Below are positions 18,118 to 26,674 of a stretch of 64,000 bases of DNA, piece after piece. Position 1 is the first letter of the stretch, and each line of letters begins with the position of its first letter. The notes beneath the pieces are model-generated. The model had not been told where the DNA came from. It was given only the letters and a program-made list of their open reading frames with translations, and did no database searches. Made by a program: the position numbers and the translations under genes. This DNA comes from JBCBGF01 sp038526915 (lineage in GTDB: Bacteria > Pseudomonadota > Alphaproteobacteria > Rhodobacterales > Rhodobacteraceae), in assembly GCA_038526915.1 (NCBI GenBank), contig JBCBGF010000001.1, positions 682,001-746,000 of the forward strand. Direction: 5' to 3'.

Positions 18118-19719
18118 ATGTGGGACTACGCTAAACTCATCGCCCTTGGCCTGATCGCATTGCTGGCGGCCATCGCTGCCAACTTTGCGCGCGATGTACC
18201 GTATATGGTGCATGCGATAATCATCATGCTCGTTGCCGGTGGGATGTTCCTTTACACCCTGCGCCGCGTCGACGAACCCAAGCCGGTTGTGGAAACCGGG
18301 TATATGGATGATGTGATCCGGGCCGGGGTCATCGCAACCGCCCTGTGGGGCGTTGTCGGATTTCTGGCAGGGGTGTACATCGCCTTTCAGCTAGCCTTTC
18401 CGGTGCTCAACTTTGAATGGGCGCAAGGCTATCTGAATTTTGGGCGTCTGCGTCCCCTCCACACATCTGCGGTGATCTTTGCGTTTGGCGGAAACGCCCT
18501 CATCTGTACCTCGTTCTACATCGTCCAGCGCACCTGCGCCGCCCGCCTTTGGGGCGGCAATCTCGCGTGGTTCGTGTTCTGGGGGTACAACCTGTTCATC
18601 GTTTTGGCCGCGACCGGCTATCTGCTGGGCCAGACCCAGGGCAAGGAATATGCCGAGCCGGAGTGGTATATCGACATTTGGCTGACGGTTGTCTGGGTCG
18701 CGTACCTGCTAGTCTTCCTCGGCACGATCCTGACCCGGAAAGAAAAGCACATCTATGTCGCGAACTGGTTCCTGCTGAGCTTCATCGTGACGGTGGCGAT
18801 GCTGCATATCGTCAACAACCTGTCGATCCCCGTGTCGATCTTTGGCTCTAAGTCGATCCAGCTCTTCTCGGGTGTGCAGGACGCCATGACGCAATGGTGG
18901 TACGGCCACAACGCGGTTGGCTTCTTCCTGACGGCCGGTTTTCTGGGGATGATGTACTACTTCGTGCCCAAGCAGGCCGAACGCCCGGTCTATAGCTATA
19001 AGCTGTCGATCATCCACTTCTGGGCGCTGATCTTCCTATATATTTGGGCGGGCCCGCACCACTTGCACTACACCGCTCTGCCGGACTGGGCCTCGACCCT
19101 TGGCATGGTGTTCTCGATCATCCTGTGGATGCCCAGCTGGGGTGGCATGATCAACGGCCTGATGACGCTGTCGGGCGCCTGGGACAAGCTGCGCACCGAT
19201 CCGATTATCCGGATGATGGTGGTGTCCATCGGCTTTTACGGCATGTCGACCTTTGAGGGCCCGATGATGTCGATCCGCGCGGTGAACTCGCTAAGCCACT
19301 ACACCGACTGGACCATCGGCCACGTGCATTCCGGTGCGCTGGGCTGGAACGGCATGATCACCTTCGGCGCGCTCTACTTCCTGGTGCCGCGTCTGTGGAA
19401 CCGTGAACGGCTCTATAGCCTAAGCCTTGTGAACTGGCACTTCTGGCTGGCCACGATCGGCATCGTTCTCTACGCGGCGTCGATGTGGGTGACCGGCATC
19501 ATGGAAGGCCTGATGTGGCGCGAGGTGGATGCGCAAGGGTTCCTCGTGAACTCCTTCGCCGACACGGTTGCCGCGAAGTTCCCGATGTATGTGGTGCGCG
19601 CTTTGGGTGGGGTCCTGTTCCTCGCTGGGGCTGTCATCATGTGCTACAACCTCTGGATGACCATTCGGAAAGCGCCGGCGAAGCAAGCCGAAGCTCCCGC
19701 AATGGCTCCGGCTGAATAA
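18118..19719 (+). CDS. ccoN: cbb3-type cytochrome c oxidase subunit I
   Basis: Catalytic membrane subunit (533 residues, about 12-14 transmembrane helices) holding haem b, haem b3 and CuB. It reduces O2 at very low concentrations. Conserved histidine segments are visible: RPLHTSAVIF (low-spin haem), QWWYGHNAVGF (CuB), GPHHLHYTALP (CuB pair) and TIGHVHSGALGW (haem ligands). The start is the ATG giving MWDYAKL, with GGAGGA upstream. A longer in-frame extension to 17950 would run back through the FNR boxes and is rejected. First gene of ccoNOQP. Confidence 0.97.
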   Translation: MWDYAKLIALGLIALLAAIAANFARDVPYMVHAIIIMLVAGGMFLYTLRRVDEPKPVVETGYMDDVIRAGVIATALWGVVGFLAGVYIAFQLAFPVLNFEWAQGYLNFGRLRPLHTSAVIFAFGGNALICTSFYIVQRTCAARLWGGNLAWFVFWGYNLFIVLAATGYLLGQTQGKEYAEPEWYIDIWLTVVWVAYLLVFLGTILTRKEKHIYVANWFLLSFIVTVAMLHIVNNLSIPVSIFGSKSIQLFSGVQDAMTQWWYGHNAVGFFLTAGFLGMMYYFVPKQAERPVYSYKLSIIHFWALIFLYIWAGPHHLHYTALPDWASTLGMVFSIILWMPSWGGMINGLMTLSGAWDKLRTDPIIRMMVVSIGFYGMSTFEGPMMSIRAVNSLSHYTDWTIGHVHSGALGWNGMITFGALYFLVPRLWNRERLYSLSLVNWHFWLATIGIVLYAASMWVTGIMEGLMWREVDAQGFLVNSFADTVAAKFPMYVVRALGGVLFLAGAVIMCYNLWMTIRKAPAKQAEAPAMAPAE

Positions 19720-19733
19720 GGAGGGTCGGAGAC

Positions 19734-20459
19734 ATGGGTATTCTCGACAAACACAAGTTCATCGAGACCAACGCCACGCTTCTCTTGGTGGGCAGTCTCG
19801 GGGTTGTGACCATCGGTGGCCTCGTGGAGATCGCGCCGCTGTTCTACCTGGAGAATACGATCGAGGATGTGGAAGGCATGCGCCCCTACTCCCCGCTCGA
19901 GTTGACGGGGCGGAACATCTACATCCGCGAAGGCTGCTATGTGTGCCACAGCCAGATGATCCGTCCCATGCGGGACGAGGTCGAACGCTACGGCCACTAC
20001 TCGCTGGCGGCGGAGTCGATGTATGACCATCCGTTCCAATGGGGGTCAAAGCGCACCGGGCCGGATCTGGCCCGGGTGGGTGGCCGCTATTCCGATGACT
20101 GGCATGTGGATCACTTCACCGATCCCCAGTCGGTCGTGCCAGAATCGGTGATGCCGAAATACGGCTATCTCCTCGACAACCTGCTGACGGCCGAACACAT
20201 CACCGATCTGTTGGAGACCAACCGCCTGGTGGGTGTGCCCTACACGGATGAGATGATCGAAAATGCCGCCGCGGACTTCCGTGTTCAGGTTGATCCGATG
20301 GGCGATTGGGATGGTCTGGTCGAACGTTATCCGGGCGCTCAGGTCCGGAACTTCGACAGTCAGCCGGGTATATCCGAGATGGATGCGCTGATCGCCTACA
20401 TGCAGATGTTGGGCACATTGGTCGACTTCTCGACCTTTACGCCCGATGCGAGCCGCTAG
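19734..20459 (+). CDS. ccoO: cbb3-type cytochrome c oxidase subunit II (monohaem)
   Basis: Membrane-anchored c-type cytochrome of 241 residues that passes electrons to CcoN. One N-terminal helix (about 15-38) is followed by a periplasmic domain with haem motif CYVCH (C68, C71, H72) and a methionine ligand in ESVMPKY (M140). It follows ccoN after 14 bases that include GGAGG. Confidence 0.97.
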   Translation: MGILDKHKFIETNATLLLVGSLGVVTIGGLVEIAPLFYLENTIEDVEGMRPYSPLELTGRNIYIREGCYVCHSQMIRPMRDEVERYGHYSLAAESMYDHPFQWGSKRTGPDLARVGGRYSDDWHVDHFTDPQSVVPESVMPKYGYLLDNLLTAEHITDLLETNRLVGVPYTDEMIENAAADFRVQVDPMGDWDGLVERYPGAQVRNFDSQPGISEMDALIAYMQMLGTLVDFSTFTPDASR

Positions 20460-20465
20460 GAGGGG

Positions 20466-20675
20466 ATGATGGAAGCAAGTTCCCTTCTGCGCGAACTCGC
20501 GGATAACTGGATGCTGGTGGCGATGTTCACGCTGTTTCTTGGCTGCATCCTTTGGGCCTTTCGCCCGGGCAGCCGGAAAGCCCACGAAGAATCGGCCAAC
20601 GTCCCGTTCCTGCATGACGACAAACCGGCGGATGATCCTGTGTCAGACGCTAATGGGAAGGAGGCGAAGGTATGA
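20466..20675 (+). CDS. ccoQ: cbb3-type cytochrome oxidase subunit CcoQ/FixQ
   Basis: Small single-helix protein (69 residues) that stabilises the assembled cbb3 oxidase. One transmembrane segment (about 16-34) ends in WAFRPGSRKAHEE, the conserved FixQ/CcoQ junction. The gene begins with two consecutive ATG codons, either of which could be used, and overlaps ccoP by 4 bases. Confidence 0.93.
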   Translation: MMEASSLLRELADNWMLVAMFTLFLGCILWAFRPGSRKAHEESANVPFLHDDKPADDPVSDANGKEAKV

Positions 20676-21562
20676 GCCAGACGCCTGACAAAAAAGACGA
20701 AAACGAAATTGAGACCACGGGTCATTCCTGGGACGGGATCGAAGAGTACAACAATCCCCTGCCGCGTTGGTGGTTGTGGACATTCTACGGAACCATTGCC
20801 TGGGGTATCCTCTATACCATCGCTTATCCGGCCTGGCCGCTGATCTCGCAGGCGACACCGGGGCTTTTGGGCTTTTCCACACGTGCCCAGGTGCAGGAGG
20901 ACATCGATGCCGTGAACGAACGTAACGCGGACCTGATCGAACGGTTGGCAACGGTCGAACTGGCGTCGCTAGGCGATGATCCCGAGCTCATGAACTATGC
21001 CGTCAACGGCGGCGCCGCGATCTTCCGCGCCAATTGTTCTCAGTGTCACGGGTCAGGTGCTGCCGGGGTTCAGGCGTCGGGCTATCCCAACTTGCTGGAC
21101 GATGACTGGCTTTGGGGCGGGACGATCGACGACATCGCCTGGACCGTGGCCCACGGTATCCGCAACGAGCAGTCGCCTGATGCGAACTGGTCGGAAATGC
21201 CGGCCTTCGGGGAAATCCTTGAAGAGGACGAGATCACCAATGTCGTGCAATATGTCCTGCAGCTGTCGGGGCAAGAGCATGACGCCGCGCTCGCGAGCGC
21301 CGGATCCGAGTTGTATCTCGATCAATGCTCGGCCTGTCACGGCGAAGCGGGCCTTGGTGATCCCGGTGTCGGGGCCCCGAACCTGGCGGACGCGATCTGG
21401 CTTTACGGCGGCGATACCGAGACACTGACCGAAACGATCACGTACAGCCGCTTTGGCGTGATGCCGGCGTGGTTGGAAGAATACCGCCCGGGGACGGGCC
21501 TGACCCAGGCCGAGGTCAACGCCGTTGCGGCCTACGTTCACCAGCTGGGCGGGGGCGAATAA
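20672..21562 (+). CDS. ccoP: cbb3-type cytochrome c oxidase subunit III (dihaem)
   Basis: Membrane-anchored dihaem cytochrome (296 residues) that accepts electrons from soluble or anchored cytochrome c. An N-terminal helix (about 33-57) leads to two cytochrome c domains, with CSQCH (C122, C125, H126) and CSACH (C219, C222, H223). The likely methionine ligands are M176 (EMPAF) and M264 (VMPAW). It ends the ccoNOQP unit and is followed by a strong terminator. Confidence 0.97.
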   Translation: MSQTPDKKDENEIETTGHSWDGIEEYNNPLPRWWLWTFYGTIAWGILYTIAYPAWPLISQATPGLLGFSTRAQVQEDIDAVNERNADLIERLATVELASLGDDPELMNYAVNGGAAIFRANCSQCHGSGAAGVQASGYPNLLDDDWLWGGTIDDIAWTVAHGIRNEQSPDANWSEMPAFGEILEEDEITNVVQYVLQLSGQEHDAALASAGSELYLDQCSACHGEAGLGDPGVGAPNLADAIWLYGGDTETLTETITYSRFGVMPAWLEEYRPGTGLTQAEVNAVAAYVHQLGGGE

Positions 21563-21637
21563 CCCCGGCCAGCCAACAGATCACTGCGCGCGCCCCGGAT
21601 CCTGTTCGCGCGTTTCCTCGGGGCCACCCAGTGCAGG

Positions 21638-21670
21638 GCGGCGGTGTCTTAGGGCACCGCCGCTTCTTTT
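21638..21670 (+). terminator. Terminator between ccoNOQP and ccoGHIS
   Basis: A 9-bp perfect stem (GCGGCGGTG at 21638-21646 with CACCGCCGC at 21655-21663) with an 8-base loop is followed by TTCTTTT. It separates the two cco transcription units. Confidence 0.8.
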
Positions 21671-21675
21671 CGGGC

Positions 21676-21689
21676 TTGATCCACGTCAA
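21676..21689. promoter_or_regulatory. FNR/FnrL box upstream of ccoG
   Basis: TTGATCCACGTCAA matches TTGAT-N4-ATCAA with one change. A -41.5 geometry gives a start near 21724, 30 bases before the TTG start of ccoG. It lies only 6 bases past the terminator T-run. Confidence 0.75.
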
Positions 21690-21753
21690 GGAGCGCCGGT
21701 TCCCGCCCATGGGACAAAGGTAGCGCGAACAGTATCATCCGGAGAATCGTATC

Positions 21754-23178
21754 TTGAGTTCTTCCGACCCAGAAAGCCTTTATGCCGCCCGCGAACCGGT
21801 GTTTCCACGCCGGGTCAGTGGCCCGTTCCGTAACCTCAAGTGGTGGATTATGGCCGTCACCCTTGGGATCTACTACCTGACACCATGGATCCGCTGGGAT
21901 CGTGGCCCGGAACTGCCCGATCAGGCGGTTCTCGTGGATATGGCCGGGCGGCGATTCTTCTTTTTCTGGATCGAGATCTGGCCGCACGAGTTCTACTTTG
22001 TCGCAGGCCTTTTGATCATGGCCGGTCTGGGCTTGTTCCTGTTCACCTCGGCCTTGGGCCGCGTCTGGTGCGGCTATGCCTGCCCGCAAACGGTGTGGAC
22101 GGATCTCTTCATCTTGGTTGAGCGCTGGATCGAAGGCGACCGGAACGCGCGGGTGCGGCTCTGGAATGCCAAGATGAGCTTTAAGAAGCTCCGCCTGCGG
22201 CTGATCAAATACACCGTCTGGCTGTTGATTGCCGTCGCGACCGGTGGGGCCTGGGTGTTCTACTTCGCCGATGCGCCTACCCTGCTGGTGGACCTGTTCA
22301 CGCTCGAGGCCGGTGGCATCGCCTACATCACCATCGCCATTTTGACGGCGACCACCTTTTTCTTCGGCGGCTTTGCCCGCGAACAGATCTGCATCTACGC
22401 CTGCCCTTGGCCGCGTATCCAAGCGGCGATGATGGACGAAGAGACGATCACGGTGGCCTATCGCGAGTGGCGCGGGGAGCCGCGCGGCAAGCACCGCAAG
22501 GCCGAAGGCGCAGATGAGTTGGGCGACTGCATCGACTGCAACGCCTGCGTGAACGTTTGCCCCATGGGGATCGATATCCGCGACGGTCAGCAGCTTGAAT
22601 GCATCACTTGCGCGCTGTGCATCGACGCTTGCGACGATGTCATGGCCAAGATCGGCAAACCGCGCGGGCTGGTGGACTATATCGCCCTAACCGATGAGGT
22701 GCGCGAACGTGAGGGGCAGGCCCCCCGGTCGATCTGGAAGCATATCTTCCGCCCGCGCACAATCCTCTACACAACGCTCTGGTCGCTTGTGGGCGTGGGT
22801 CTGGTGGTTGCGCTGTTCATCCGCTCTGAGATCGAGGTCACGGTTGCGCCGATCCGCAACCCCACGTTTGTGACGCTGTCTGACGGGTCGATCCGCAATT
22901 CCTACGACGTGCGACTGTTGAACAAGCATGGCGAAACCCGGACGTTCCGCGTGTCCCTGACGGGCGATCCGTCGCTGCGCGTTCAGCTCGAAGGCTCACC
23001 CTACGAGGCTGTCGACGTGCCGGCCAACGAACAACGCCTGCAACGCGTCTATGTCGTGGCCCCGCGCGGATCAGACCCCGCGCTGAGCGACCGCACAGAG
23101 TTCCGGTTCTGGGTCGAAGATCTGACCAATGGCGATCGCGTGCACAAAGACACAGTTTTCAACGGAGTAGCCCAATGA
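21754..23178 (+). CDS. ccoG: cbb3 oxidase maturation protein CcoG (RdxA/RdxB-like polyferredoxin)
   Basis: Inner-membrane iron-sulfur protein (474 residues) implicated in copper reduction and cbb3 assembly. Hydrophobic segments lie near 30-45, 80-105, 155-180, 190-210 and 335-355. Membrane CxxxCP motifs are visible as WCGYACP and CIYACPWP. The cytoplasmic double [4Fe-4S] region (about 250-295) reads CIDCNACVNVCP and CITCALCIDAC. The C-terminus is an Ig-like periplasmic domain. The start codon is TTG: GGAGA lies 8 bases upstream and MSSSDPESLY is in line with the family's N-terminus. Confidence 0.94.
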   Translation: MSSSDPESLYAAREPVFPRRVSGPFRNLKWWIMAVTLGIYYLTPWIRWDRGPELPDQAVLVDMAGRRFFFFWIEIWPHEFYFVAGLLIMAGLGLFLFTSALGRVWCGYACPQTVWTDLFILVERWIEGDRNARVRLWNAKMSFKKLRLRLIKYTVWLLIAVATGGAWVFYFADAPTLLVDLFTLEAGGIAYITIAILTATTFFFGGFAREQICIYACPWPRIQAAMMDEETITVAYREWRGEPRGKHRKAEGADELGDCIDCNACVNVCPMGIDIRDGQQLECITCALCIDACDDVMAKIGKPRGLVDYIALTDEVREREGQAPRSIWKHIFRPRTILYTTLWSLVGVGLVVALFIRSEIEVTVAPIRNPTFVTLSDGSIRNSYDVRLLNKHGETRTFRVSLTGDPSLRVQLEGSPYEAVDVPANEQRLQRVYVVAPRGSDPALSDRTEFRFWVEDLTNGDRVHKDTVFNGVAQ

Positions 23179-23639
23179 CGAAAAAGCCCATAACCGGCCG
23201 CCACGTGTTATTGTTCATGGTCGGCGCGTTCGGCCTGATCATCACCGTCAACTTCACGATGGCCTACATGGCGGTTTCGACCTTTCCGGGCGTCGAAACC
23301 CGCAATAGCTACACCGCCAGCCAAAACTTCCAGAACGACCGCGCAGCGCAGCTTGCGCTCAACTGGGACGTGAAGGCGGATGTAGTAGATGACCAGCTTG
23401 TGATTGCGATCACCGATCAAGCGGGGCAACCGGTGCAAGTGGCCGAGATTACCGCCACCCTGGGTCGTGCGACCCATGTAAATGACGATCAGTTTCCGAC
23501 GCTGGTCTTCCGCGATGGTGTCTACACGGCCCCTGCTGAAATCGGCCCTGGGAACTGGAATGTGCGGATGCTGGCCCGCGCCGAAGATGGCACCAAGTTC
23601 CGCCAGCGCATCGTGATCTACCGACGTCCCGACGCATGA
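23175..23639 (+). CDS. ccoH: cbb3 oxidase maturation protein CcoH/FixH
   Basis: Membrane protein of 154 residues required for cbb3 assembly. One N-terminal transmembrane helix (about 9-33) is followed by a periplasmic domain carrying the FixH family core (SQNFQ segment near residue 50, and the GNW motif near residue 130). The ATG overlaps the ccoG stop (ATGA) and its own stop overlaps the ccoI start, so G-H-I are translationally coupled. Confidence 0.92.
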   Translation: MTKKPITGRHVLLFMVGAFGLIITVNFTMAYMAVSTFPGVETRNSYTASQNFQNDRAAQLALNWDVKADVVDDQLVIAITDQAGQPVQVAEITATLGRATHVNDDQFPTLVFRDGVYTAPAEIGPGNWNVRMLARAEDGTKFRQRIVIYRRPDA

Positions 23640-25834
23640 GCCTGAGTGAGGTCCCTCACTCCGCAGGTGGCTGCGCCGCCTGCGTGGCCGCGCCTGCGGC
23701 CGAGGATATTGCCGCCCGCGCGGCGATGGATGCGGGGCCTCAGACCATCCACCTGTCCTTGCCGACGATCCATTGCGCCGGCTGTATCTCTGCCGTCGAA
23801 CGCGGCTTGGCAGGGGCGGCTGGTGTGCGCGATGCGCGGGTCAACCTCACGCTCAAACGCGTGCGGATCGAGGCTGAACATGGGGTGACGCCCGAGGCAC
23901 TGGTCGGGCGTTTAGACGCCATCGGGTATGAGGCGCATGAGCTGGATACCGATGCCCTTGCCGCCACGGAAAGCGACGCCACCAGCCGCGATCTGGTGAT
24001 GCGCCTCGCGGTGGCGTTCTTTGCCAACATGAACGTCATGCTTCTGTCTGTGGCCGTCTGGTCAGGGGCCGAAGATGCCACGCGCGACCTGTTCCACTGG
24101 ATCTCGGGCGCGATCACGATCCCCACGGTTATCTTCTCGGGCCAGCCCTTCTATCGCTCGGCCATGAAGGCGTTGCGGGGCGCACGGCTGAACATGGATG
24201 TGCCGATCTCGCTGGCGATCATCCTCGCGGTGGCGCTGTCGCTTTGGGAAACCGCGCTGAGCGGGCACCACGCCTATTTCGATGCGGCGCTGTCGCTCAC
24301 CTTTTTCCTGCTGCTTGGCCGGTACCTTGACCAGCGCACCCGCGCATCGGCCCGATCTGCCGCGCAGGAACTGGCCGCGTTGGAAGTGCCCCGTGCCGTG
24401 AAGGTCGATGGCGACACGGAAACCTCTGTCCGTGTTAGCGAACTGACCCCAGGCGATACTGTTCTGGTCCGCCCCGGTGCGCGGGTGCCGGTGGATGGGC
24501 GCGTGATCGCAGGCACGTCCGAGCTTGACCGTTCGCTGATGACCGGGGAAAGCCTGCCGGTATTCTCAGGCCCCGACACGCCGGTCCATGCCGGTGAGAT
24601 CAACCTGACCGGCCCCCTGACAGTTGAGGTGGAGGCCGCGGGCCAAGGCACGGCGCTGCACCGCATTGCTGATCTGGTCGCCGTCGCCGAAAGCGGGCGG
24701 GCGAACTACAACTCACTCGCTGACCGCGCCGCCCGTGCCTATGCGCCGGTGGTGCATCTGCTGGCCTTGGTGGCCTTTCTTGCGTGGATGTGGATCAGCG
24801 GCGGCGATATGCGCCTGTCGCTCAACATCGCTGTTGCAACCCTGATTATCACCTGTCCCTGCGCCATGGGGCTCGCGGTGCCCGCAGTGACAACGGCAGC
24901 CTCTGGCAAGCTCTATCGGCGGGGCCTCCTCATCAAAAACGGTACCGCGCTGGAGCGTTTGGCCGAGGTCGATACGGTGGTGTTCGACAAGACCGGCACG
25001 CTGACTGTCGGCCTGCCCAAGCCTCAGAACCTAGGCGATCTTCCCAGCCGCGATCTGGAAGTGGCCATGGCCCTTGCCAGTGCATCCTCCCACCCGCTGG
25101 CCAAGGCGCTGGTCGAAGGTGCGGGGCAGGCTGGCATCCATCCCGCCAAGCTGAGCGATGTTGAAGAGGTGCCGGGCTACGGCATCCAGGGGACGTGGCG
25201 TGGTACCCGGGTCCGCCTGGGTCGCGCGGCCTGGGTCGATACTAAACCCGTGCCAGTGACCGCAACTTACTTGTCGATTGACGGAAAACCCGCCACGGCA
25301 ATCCGCTTTGTCGACGCGATCCGCCCAGGCGCCGAGACCGCGATCCAGGCGTTCCGCGCATCGGGCGCGCGGATCCTTCTGGTGTCGGGCGACACGCTGG
25401 CGGCGGTCGAGGCTCTGGCCCGTGAGACCGGGATCGACGATGTCCACGCCGATGTCACCCCAGAAGACAAGGCGGCCCTGGTCACCCGCTTGGCCGATGC
25501 GGGCCACAAAGTGCTGATGGTGGGCGATGGGCTGAACGATACCGCAGCGCTCAGCGCCGCATATGTCTCAATCTCGCCCGCGACCGCGCTCGATGCGGCG
25601 CGTGTGGCCTCTGACATCGTGTTCATGGGCAAGGACTTTGCGCCCTTGGGTGATGCGTTGAGCACATCGATCCAGGCCCGCCGCCGGATCAAGGAAAACT
25701 TCACGATCTCAACGATCTATAACGTTATCGCCGTGCCCATCGCGCTGTTGGGCTTTGCCACGCCCCTTGCCGCGGCGCTGGCGATGTCGCTATCTTCGAT
25801 CACGGTGTCACTGAATGCGATGCGGCTGCGCTGA
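23636..25834 (+). CDS. ccoI: Copper-exporting P1B-type ATPase CcoI/FixI
   Basis: Membrane ATPase of 732 residues that delivers copper for the CuB site of the cbb3 oxidase. An N-terminal heavy-metal-associated domain has CAGC (C47-C50), and extra N-terminal cysteines (C13, C16) may also bind metal. The actuator TGES is at 303-306, the membrane CPC motif at 407-409, the phosphorylation site DKTGT begins at D451, and the hinge GDGLND lies near residue 635. Its place between ccoH and ccoS makes it CcoI rather than a detoxifying CopA. Confidence 0.95.
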   Translation: MSLSEVPHSAGGCAACVAAPAAEDIAARAAMDAGPQTIHLSLPTIHCAGCISAVERGLAGAAGVRDARVNLTLKRVRIEAEHGVTPEALVGRLDAIGYEAHELDTDALAATESDATSRDLVMRLAVAFFANMNVMLLSVAVWSGAEDATRDLFHWISGAITIPTVIFSGQPFYRSAMKALRGARLNMDVPISLAIILAVALSLWETALSGHHAYFDAALSLTFFLLLGRYLDQRTRASARSAAQELAALEVPRAVKVDGDTETSVRVSELTPGDTVLVRPGARVPVDGRVIAGTSELDRSLMTGESLPVFSGPDTPVHAGEINLTGPLTVEVEAAGQGTALHRIADLVAVAESGRANYNSLADRAARAYAPVVHLLALVAFLAWMWISGGDMRLSLNIAVATLIITCPCAMGLAVPAVTTAASGKLYRRGLLIKNGTALERLAEVDTVVFDKTGTLTVGLPKPQNLGDLPSRDLEVAMALASASSHPLAKALVEGAGQAGIHPAKLSDVEEVPGYGIQGTWRGTRVRLGRAAWVDTKPVPVTATYLSIDGKPATAIRFVDAIRPGAETAIQAFRASGARILLVSGDTLAAVEALARETGIDDVHADVTPEDKAALVTRLADAGHKVLMVGDGLNDTAALSAAYVSISPATALDAARVASDIVFMGKDFAPLGDALSTSIQARRRIKENFTISTIYNVIAVPIALLGFATPLAAALAMSLSSITVSLNAMRLR

Positions 25835-25992
25835 TGGATGTGCTGGTCTACCTGATCCCGGTTTCGCTGTTTCTCGGCGGGCTTGGGCTGGCTGCGTTTT
25901 TCTGGGCCCTGAAGGCGCGGCAGTTCGACGACCCTGAAGGCGACAGCAATCGTATCCTGACCGACGATTACGACGACGCCCCTAAGAGCTAG
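25834..25992 (+). CDS. ccoS: cbb3 oxidase maturation protein CcoS
   Basis: A 52-residue single-helix membrane protein needed for inserting redox cofactors into cbb3 oxidase. It starts MDVLVYLIPVSLFLGGLGL, and the helix ends in FWALKARQFDDPEGD, the conserved CcoS signature. The ATG overlaps the ccoI stop codon (TGATG). Its last 11 bases overlap the 3' end of the convergent esterase gene. It closes the ccoGHIS unit. Confidence 0.93.
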   Translation: MDVLVYLIPVSLFLGGLGLAAFFWALKARQFDDPEGDSNRILTDDYDDAPKS

Positions 25993-26674
25993 GCTCGATC
26001 GCCTCGATCAGTTTCAGAACCTCTGGCCCGATCCCCTCGACCATCAAGGCCACTCCCTCGGCATTGGGGTGGACGCCATCGGCTTGCATAAGCCGTTCCA
26101 GCGCGCTGGCCTGATCTTCCTCGGCCCGCAACGGTGCCAGAAAGTCGGGGTAGAGCAGCGCACCATACTGATCGGCAAGCTCAGGAAACATCGCCTCGAA
26201 ATCCGATTTGTAGTCCGGGCCATAGTTCCCCGGCGCCTCCAGCCCCACCAGAAGAACGGGCAGGTCCCGCGCCTGCGCGGCCCGCAAGATCCCGTCGAGG
26301 TTTGCGCGGCTGACCGCCGGATCAATGCCCCGCAACAGATCGTTGCCCCCCAGCGCCACGATCATCGCATCGACATCATCGCTGAGCGTCCAGTCCACCC
26401 GCGACAGCCCGCCTGCCGTGGTATCCCCCGACACGCCCGCATTCAGCATCGACACTTCTACCCCGTTCGCAACCAGCCAGCGTTCAAGCTGTGGCACAAA
26501 CCCATCCTCTGGCGTCAGACCAAAGCCCTGCGTTAGGCTATCCCCTAACGCGGCCACCACCACCGGCTCGGCCCAAGCAGGCACCGTCATCACGGCAATC
26601 GCGGCGCACAGGTTGCGGATGGGCCGGATCGCCCCATATCCCACTGAAACCGCGTGACCGAGCATTTTGCCCAT
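25982..26674 (-). CDS. SGNH/GDSL-type arylesterase (TesA-like)
   Basis: About 230 residues. A predicted signal peptide of about 35 residues ends near AWA|EP, so the enzyme is probably periplasmic. SGNH blocks are clear: GDSLTQGFG with the nucleophile serine, GGNDLL, and the C-terminal DGVHPNAEG with the catalytic Asp and His. The family includes lysophospholipase/thioesterase I. The ATG chosen (26672-26674) overlaps the ATG of the divergent ATPase gene. Other in-frame starts (ATG at 26665, GTG near 26644) are possible, as no convincing ribosome site distinguishes them. Confidence 0.87.
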   Translation of the reverse strand: MGKMLGHAVSVGYGAIRPIRNLCAAIAVMTVPAWAEPVVVAALGDSLTQGFGLTPEDGFVPQLERWLVANGVEVSMLNAGVSGDTTAGGLSRVDWTLSDDVDAMIVALGGNDLLRGIDPAVSRANLDGILRAAQARDLPVLLVGLEAPGNYGPDYKSDFEAMFPELADQYGALLYPDFLAPLRAEEDQASALERLMQADGVHPNAEGVALMVEGIGPEVLKLIEAIEPSS

